Of a stretch of DNA of 16,836 nucleotides, positions 12,420-16,836 are shown piece after piece. Position 1 is the first letter of the stretch. Each line of letters begins with the position of its first letter. Source of the DNA: Deltaproteobacteria bacterium (lineage in GTDB: Bacteria; Desulfobacterota; Binatia; UBA9968); assembly GCA_021323355.1 (NCBI GenBank), contig JAJONK010000087.1, forward strand, positions 1 to 16,836, given 5' to 3'. Made by a program: the position numbers and the translations under genes. The notes under the pieces were generated by a model. It worked only from the letters and a program-made list of their open reading frames with translations. It did not search any database and was not told where the DNA came from.

Positions 12420-14870
12420 CTACTTATTCGTCACCGTCCTCAGCCGTTCGGCATATTTTTTTGCTTCGGCGCCGTCACCGCGACCGGCATAAAAGCTCGC
12501 CAGGGCTTGCAGAACATCGGGGTCGTTCGGGTGGCTGAGAAGGGTTTGCTTTAGCCTTGCAATCGCCGCTTCGACCTTGCCCGTAGAGTGCAGCGCAACC
12601 GCGTAGACGTAGGAAAATCGCACGCTGGCGGGGTCGAGCATCGTTGCCCTCTCGAGCTCGTCCAGCGCTTGATCCGGCCGTTTCAGCCGCACCAGAGCCA
12701 GCCCGAGCGCGTGATGCAACATCGCGTTCTTCGGTGCCGCTTCGAGCCCGTCGCGCAGGATGCGCTCGGCGTCCGGATCGCGGCCCAGGGCACGATACAA
12801 GTCGGCGAGATTCACATAGGCGGGCACGAAGAGTGGATCGAGCCTGATGGCGGCACGCATCTCGGCCTCGGCGTTCACCGGATCTGAGCGATTGGCGTAG
12901 AAACTTCCCAGGTTGACGCGCGCCTCGGCGCGGTCGGCATTGTACTTTTGGCTGGCGACATACTCCGCTGCGGCGCGTTCGAAAGCCGCGCGCTGATCCG
13001 GATCCATTCTGTCCGCCGGCACCGGCGCCAGCGCGCTCGCCGCTTCGATGCGGATCGCTCTCAGCGGGTCGGAGAGCAGCGGCGCGGCGACGCGCAGCCG
13101 GGCGTCGGACGGCCCATTGGCAAGCGATTGGAGTGCGGCGAGCCGGAGAAGAGGATTGCGGTCTTTTGCGCCGGCGCCAAGTGCCTCCGCCGAGTGAGGT
13201 CTCGCACCGTTCAGTTGCGACAACGCACTCGCGCGCGCAATTGCAGGGTGGCTCGCTTCCGCGGCGATAGCTTGTAATTGCGCCTGTGCATCCGCGGCAC
13301 CGGTACTGTGCGAGGAGAAAGCAGCGGCAAATCGTTGATGGCCTTGCGGGTCGCGGCCGTACCACTGCTTCACCTGTGAAGCTGCCCAGCGCGCGTCGCG
13401 ATCCTTGTGGCAGCCGTTGCACGCGTTGGGCGTGCCGAGATCGACCGAAAGATCCGGCCGCGGCACGCGCAGGCTGTGATCGCGGCGCGGATCGATGACC
13501 ATATAGGTGGTCGACGGCATGTGGCAGGCGACGCATGCTGCGCCCGCGCTGTCTGGTTTGTGACGATGATGCGCCGGCGCGTCATATTTGCCGCTTGTGT
13601 GGCAGCTTGCGCAGACGGCATTCCCTTGCGCCCGGAGCTTGCCGCTATGCGGTTCGTGGCAGTCGCTGCACGTGACACCTTGAGCGTACATCTTGCTCTG
13701 GAGGAACGAGCCCCACGTATACACTTCGTCGCGCTGCTGGCCATCGTGGTGGTACAGCGGAGGAGTGAGCAGAGCGGGGCGGTAATGATCGAGAAAAGCC
13801 TTGCTCGGCGCGTAACCTTCGGCGATCTGGCCGCGCCGGGCATGACACTGCGCGCACACCTCGATCTCACGGTCGGTGGGACGCGCTTGCGAGCGCGCCG
13901 CATTGCCGGTGGTTTCGTTTGGGTTCCAAGTGACGCCGCGACGCTCATCGAGGCGCACAGTCAGGCCCTTGGCCGATTCCTCCCCCTTTGACAAAGGGGG
14001 ATTGAGGGGGATTTTAGTCCTGGATTCAAATCCCCGCTCTCCCCCCTTTTTCCCAGGGGGGATTTGCGAGAGGGCCCATTCCAAGTGGCGCGAGCCCGGG
14101 CCGTGGCAGGCCTCGCAGCCGACGCTGATCTCGGACCATTCAGTCTTGAAGCTGTTGGTGGCTGAATCGTAATTTTTGCGCAAGTCCGTAGAATGGCAAT
14201 CTGCGCACATGAAGTTCCAGTTGTGCGCCGGCTTGGTCCAATGTAACTCGTCAGGGTGGGTGATCTGTTCTTTGGGATAGAGGTGAAACCAGCGCTGCCC
14301 ACCGTCTTTTTTCGCGCGCGCGTCCCACGCGATCGAAAGCGCCTGCATGCGCCCGTCAGGAAATTCGACCAGATATTGTTGCAGCGGGTTGACGCCGAAG
14401 GTGTACTTGATTTCGTAGTCGCGGAGTTCCCCGTCGGAACCGTCGGTGTGGACGAAAAACTTGCCGTTGCGCTTGAAAAATCTCGAAGTGACACCAGCAT
14501 AGGAAAACTTCGCATCGGCGAAACTACCGAGCACGGTATGTTCGTTGGCGTCCTGCATCGCGCGCTCATGATGCGATCCGCGCCAGGCGTTATAAGCCGC
14601 TTCATGACAATTCTTGCAGGTCGTGGCGCCAAGGTACGTTGCTGCGATGATCGGCTCCGCCGTGGATGTCGTCGCCTCTAAGGTTTCGCGCTGAACTTTG
14701 TGGAACAGATAGACAATCAGCCCAAGCGCAACCATGCCTGCGACGCCAAGCAGGAGGATTCGCATTCTCGCGCGGTGCGAGCCGTCCGACCTACTTTCGT
14801 GAGCTGCTCCCGTTTTGTTCTTGTTGGGAGATTTCGTCTCGGCGCGGTTATTCTTTCGTCTACGAGCCAT
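12420..14870 (-). CDS. Octaheme c-type cytochrome with TPR domain
   Basis: An 816-residue electron-transfer protein anchored by one membrane helix (about 36-57) after a basic N-terminus, with the rest in the periplasm. Eight CXXCH heme sites are visible: C85-H89, C222-H226, C252-H256, C339-H343, C401-H405, C420-H424, C446-H450 and C484-H488. A short HEAT-like helical stretch follows (about 540-620), then TPR units (about 645-815, for example AYVNLADLYRALGRDPDAER). The layout resembles cytochrome c554/NrfA-like multiheme proteins with protein-binding tails; the electron partner is unknown. About 30 residues between hemes 3 and 4 (269-298) come from a palindromic repeat read in frame. The start ATG 14870 lacks a clear ribosome site. 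It is the most upstream gene of the - strand run and is divergent from higBA. Confidence 0.88.
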   Translation of the reverse strand: MARRRKNNRAETKSPNKNKTGAAHESRSDGSHRARMRILLLGVAGMVALGLIVYLFHKVQRETLEATTSTAEPIIAATYLGATTCKNCHEAAYNAWRGSHHERAMQDANEHTVLGSFADAKFSYAGVTSRFFKRNGKFFVHTDGSDGELRDYEIKYTFGVNPLQQYLVEFPDGRMQALSIAWDARAKKDGGQRWFHLYPKEQITHPDELHWTKPAHNWNFMCADCHSTDLRKNYDSATNSFKTEWSEISVGCEACHGPGSRHLEWALSQIPPGKKGGERGFESRTKIPLNPPLSKGEESAKGLTVRLDERRGVTWNPNETTGNAARSQARPTDREIEVCAQCHARRGQIAEGYAPSKAFLDHYRPALLTPPLYHHDGQQRDEVYTWGSFLQSKMYAQGVTCSDCHEPHSGKLRAQGNAVCASCHTSGKYDAPAHHRHKPDSAGAACVACHMPSTTYMVIDPRRDHSLRVPRPDLSVDLGTPNACNGCHKDRDARWAASQVKQWYGRDPQGHQRFAAAFSSHSTGAADAQAQLQAIAAEASHPAIARASALSQLNGARPHSAEALGAGAKDRNPLLRLAALQSLANGPSDARLRVAAPLLSDPLRAIRIEAASALAPVPADRMDPDQRAAFERAAAEYVASQKYNADRAEARVNLGSFYANRSDPVNAEAEMRAAIRLDPLFVPAYVNLADLYRALGRDPDAERILRDGLEAAPKNAMLHHALGLALVRLKRPDQALDELERATMLDPASVRFSYVYAVALHSTGKVEAAIARLKQTLLSHPNDPDVLQALASFYAGRGDGAEAKKYAERLRTVTNK
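13977..14066. repeat. Palindromic repeat inserted in frame in the cytochrome gene
   Basis: Three stems lie within about 90 bp: a perfect CCCCCTTTG/CAAAGGGGG stem with a 1-base loop (13982-14000), GGGGATTT/AAATCCCC (14007-14035), and CCCCCC/GGGGGG (14041-14061). On the coding strand it reads as residues 269-298, IPPGKKGGERGFESR then TKIPLNPPLSKGEES. This low-complexity text is unlike the flanking cytochrome sequence (CEACHGPGSRHLEWAL and KGLTVRLDERRGVTW). The length, a multiple of three, and the absence of stops keep the gene open. The boundaries are approximate. It resembles small non-autonomous palindromes that I recall in many environmental genomes. Confidence 0.75.
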
Positions 14871-15038
14871 AATAGTGCAACGATTTGGTTTATATCACCT
14901 CTCGATTCTTTCGGCGGCTTTCAAATTTCGATTTTTAATTTACATCTAGGCAATCCCCGTCGCCGCTTCGGTTTTCAGGGCTGCGTTGCCGTTCCCTTTG
15001 GTTGAACTATCCCGTGACGCGTAATAGACTGCGGCTTG

Positions 15039-15317
15039 ATGATTCGCTCCTTCCGATCCAAAGAGACGGAAGCGTTATTCGCTGACTTGGAGGTTGCCCG
15101 GTTTCGGGCCTTTGAGCGAATTGCGCGCAGGAAGCTGCTGTACCTCCATCGCGCGAGATCGCTGCAAGATTTGATGGTTCCCCCTGGCAACCGCCTAGAA
15201 GCGCTGAGGGGCGACCGCAAGGGACAACATAGTATTCGAATCAATGCTCAGTGGCGGGTTTGCTTCGTATGGAAAAATGCCGACGCGTACGACGTCGAGA
15301 TCGTTGACTATCATTAA
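15039..15317 (+). CDS. higB: HigB-type RelE-fold mRNA-interferase toxin
   Basis: A 92-residue toxin of the HigB (Killer) family, expected to cut mRNA on translating ribosomes. Family features are IRSFRSKETEALF at the N-terminus, the helix RKLLYLHRARSLQDL, then PPGNRLEALRGDRKGQHSIR and the C-terminal strands INAQWRVCFVW and DVEIVDYH. The ATG at 15039 follows a TTG that could also be read as a start, and the ribosome site is weak. The toxin-before-antitoxin order and a 14-bp gap to the next gene are the standard higBA layout. Full length, with no visible damage. No clear promoter could be picked in the 168 bp upstream shared with the divergent cytochrome gene. Confidence 0.9.
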   Translation: MIRSFRSKETEALFADLEVARFRAFERIARRKLLYLHRARSLQDLMVPPGNRLEALRGDRKGQHSIRINAQWRVCFVWKNADAYDVEIVDYH

Positions 15318-15331
15318 GAGGAGGAACCTTG

Positions 15332-15634
15332 ATGGCGCGCAAGAAACTGCTTGACCCGATCCATCCCGGAGAAATTCTTTTGGAGGAGTTCATGAAACCG
15401 ATGGACATCAGCATCAATAGACTGGCCCGCGAAATCGCGGTTCCCCCCGGACGCATCAGCGCTATTGTGAACGGGACACGCGCTATCACTGCCGACACCG
15501 CGCTGCGACTGAGCAAATACTTCGGTGTTTCGGCCGAGCTTTGGCTGGGACTTCAGGCCGATTTCGATCTCAGAGTCGCCAAACGCGTAGTCGGTGCACA
15601 GATCGACAAGCAAGTCCACGCTCGCGTAGCATGA
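15332..15634 (+). CDS. higA: HigA-type XRE-family antitoxin
   Basis: A 100-residue helix-turn-helix antitoxin that should bind HigB and repress the operon. It opens with the family motif LDPIHPGEILLEEFMKPMDI, followed by the XRE helix-turn-helix (about 25-60: INRLAREIAVPPGRISAIVN, GTRAITADTALRLSKYFG) and the HigA tail SAELWLGLQADFDLRVA. A strong GAGGAGG lies 7 bp before the ATG, much better than the site of higB, as expected if antitoxin is made in excess. The module appears complete. No operator palindrome was identified with confidence. Confidence 0.93.
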   Translation: MARKKLLDPIHPGEILLEEFMKPMDISINRLAREIAVPPGRISAIVNGTRAITADTALRLSKYFGVSAELWLGLQADFDLRVAKRVVGAQIDKQVHARVA

Positions 15635-15692
15635 CAGTGGCTCCCCGCTATAACATGCTCAGGAACAACCCCTTCGACACGCTTTTCTCGCT

Positions 15693-15842
15693 TCACTTGT
15701 CGAACGCGAATATCCGCTTCCAGTCTTTCTTCATGTCCATTACCGTCCAACCGTTCGCTCTGGCATCGTCGAGAGCCTTATCAAGCTTGCCAATGGACGA
15801 TGTGCGGGCGTAGCTCCATTCGCGCTCGGCGTCGGTGTGACG
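15693..15842 (-). pseudogene. C-terminal fragment of a HAD-family phosphatase
   Basis: The - strand frame ending at the TGA 15693-15695 reads HTDAEREWSYARTSSIGKLD then KALDDARANGWTVMDMKKDW and KRIFAFDK. This is the end of secreted HAD-superfamily phosphatases, where the family usually has HTDAEREWAYDR, VGRLDKALDEA and DMKxDWKxIFPF. The HAD active-site motifs that should lie upstream are absent. The fragment joins directly to DUF4239-like sequence, so a deletion has probably fused two relics. It is on the strand opposite higBA, 60 bp past higA. Confidence 0.6.
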
Positions 15843-15844
15843 AC

Positions 15845-16065
15845 ATGCGCGAGGGTCGGGCGCAACGGAACCCTGGAGATCTGAGCCACTCCCGTTTAAG
15901 CCTGTACATCTCCAAGATTGAAAAGATCGCTCCCGAAATTGACGGCGGGTGACAAGTAAGCTGGCAAGCACGGTCGCATTAAAAGGAGCGAAGAGACCGA
16001 AACTGATGAAAACCACGGTGGAACCAACAGATCAGCATCACCCGCAACGGCAAGTAGACCGAAGT
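15845..16065 (-). pseudogene. DUF4239 membrane-protein remnant with several frameshifts
   Basis: Successive pieces in different - strand frames line up with the C-terminal half of a DUF4239 protein: LPLRVMLICW (about 16050), VFISFGLFAPFNATVLASLL (about 15950-16016), SISGAIFSILEMYR (15900-15941) and TGVAQISRVPLRPTLAH (15845-15895). In intact members these read continuously as a helix with F(V/I)SFGLFAPxNATV, then ALSVSGAIFLILEM and GLIQISSAPLRxALAH. At least three frame changes are needed, so the gene is dead. Positions 16066-16275 also contain broken hydrophobic coding-like text (RRLFLGALIVLRSLGIWLS) that I cannot assign. Confidence 0.55.
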
Positions 16066-16275
16066 CGTCCACAGGCCAGGCGGACGATCGCAGCATGCCT
16101 GCATCGGCGGCCACACTTTGGCGAGCGGAGCCACCATTCGACAGCCAGATTCCCAGTGATCGAAGGACGATCAGTGCGCCAAGAAAGAGGCGGCGGAGTG
16201 AGAGTTCCTCGCTCGCCGCGCTTTCTTCTCAAATTTGCCTGGCGATTATTCTACTTTTCTTGCTCTAGCTCTTAT

Positions 16276-16836
16276 TCAGGGATTCCCCACCGACAGCGCC
16301 ACGGCTTGGGTAACCCGCAGCACGACTTGATCGCCCCTTTTTATCTCGTTAAACCTCTTTGCCTCTGGACCCACCTTATATGTCCGGACATTTCCGGCCG
16401 GGCCCTTCAATGCGATGGTCCGATTATTCGTATCGATGGATTCGACGTTGCCGGTCACTTCGATCATCTTGGTGATTACACCTCCCGGCTTTTCACCCTT
16501 CGGGGCCAGTTCCACGTTTTGCGATTCGCTCACGCTCGGGGGCTCGTCTGACTTTCTTACGAAAAGCGCTACTTCTTCGACGTACGTCAGATTGACTCGA
16601 TCGCCGACCTTCAGCTGATCGAGATTTCTCGCGTTCGTGGCATCTATCACAACGGTTCTGCCGCCCGACCCCTCGACGGTCACCATCTTTTTTTCTCGAT
16701 CGATCGCTTTCACGATGCCGGTCAATTTAACCACATCGACAACCACGGCGCCGGGCTTCGCAGCGCCCTCTTTATTTTGAGCGCAACTGATCCCACCGAT
16801 CAGCATCATTGCCGACAAAAGGGCTAAAATATTTTT
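16276..16836 (-). CDS. Duplicated-domain secreted protein, possible lipoprotein (5' partial)
   Basis: The frame stays open to the window's right edge (KNILALLSAMMLIGGISCAQ), so the true start lies outside. This stretch is a signal peptide; GISC could be a lipobox, though with a weak fit. The mature part is two copies of one domain of about 65 residues: LTGIVKAIDREKKMVTVEG with LKVGDRVNLTYVEEVALFV, and VTGNVESIDTNNRTIALKG with IKRGDQVVLRVTQAVALSV. The pattern TGxVxxID...G...KxGDxVxL...VAL suggests small OB-like beta-barrels, as in DUF5666- or CusF-like proteins, but I cannot name the family. No metal-binding His/Met cluster is visible. The protein is probably periplasmic. Confidence 0.7.
   Translation of the reverse strand, partial: KNILALLSAMMLIGGISCAQNKEGAAKPGAVVVDVVKLTGIVKAIDREKKMVTVEGSGGRTVVIDATNARNLDQLKVGDRVNLTYVEEVALFVRKSDEPPSVSESQNVELAPKGEKPGGVITKMIEVTGNVESIDTNNRTIALKGPAGNVRTYKVGPEAKRFNEIKRGDQVVLRVTQAVALSVGNP

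Noticed and set aside
12475..13536. 353-residue frame overlapping the cytochrome on the same strand
   Set aside because: Arg/Ser/Pro-rich out-of-frame reading of the TPR/HEAT region; the overlapping frame has eight heme motifs and TPR repeats.
15002..15027. higBA promoter TTGAAC ... TAATAG
   Set aside because: The spacer is only 14 bp, too short for a normal sigma70 promoter; no better pair was found.

Overview
The window is about 16.8 kb of GC-rich, Gram-negative-type DNA. It encodes many signal-peptide proteins, outer-membrane barrel and porin-like proteins, a Tat substrate and a c-type multiheme cytochrome. The mix resembles an uncultured soil or groundwater proteobacterium or a relative such as Desulfobacterota or Binatota, but the sequence alone does not fix the taxon.

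Layout. Positions 1-780 hold a vapBC-type toxin-antitoxin locus on the + strand whose toxin has lost its middle. A long run of - strand genes follows, read right to left: an octaheme cytochrome c with a TPR tail (12420-14870), a type I arylsulfatase (9456-11894), an OprB-like porin (7877-9208), a periplasmic alpha-carbonic anhydrase (7002-7742), a MetA-type outer-membrane protein (5617-6540), a Tat-exported DUF3604 protein (3497-5479), a membrane-anchored parvulin (2222-3151), an S23-type four-helix-bundle protein (1713-2129) and a broken HupE/UreJ-type membrane protein (783-1716). Nearly all these products act in the membrane, periplasm or outer membrane. They may form one functional neighbourhood for envelope hydrolysis and uptake, though the gaps argue against a single transcript. 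To the right are an intact higBA module (15039-15634), a patch of decayed gene fragments (15693-16065), and a duplicated-domain lipoprotein cut by the window edge (16276-16836).

The most unusual signal is not a gene. At least ten intergenic stretches are degenerate tandem arrays with a strict 7-bp period. Several are built as two oppositely oriented half-arrays that stay in 7-bp register across the centre. Most lie within 0-30 bp of a stop codon. The S23-type gene has a same-family array on each side, and one of these arrays now encodes part of the HupE-like signal peptide. Other palindromic repeats are present: a triple-hairpin element at 3211-3290, and a palindromic insert read in frame inside the cytochrome gene at about 13977-14066.

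Gene decay is common. There are two damaged vapC genes, a hupE-like gene with an out-of-frame internal deletion, and fragments of an outer-membrane protein, a small secreted protein, a HAD phosphatase and a DUF4239 protein. No rRNA, tRNA, CRISPR array or transposase gene was seen.
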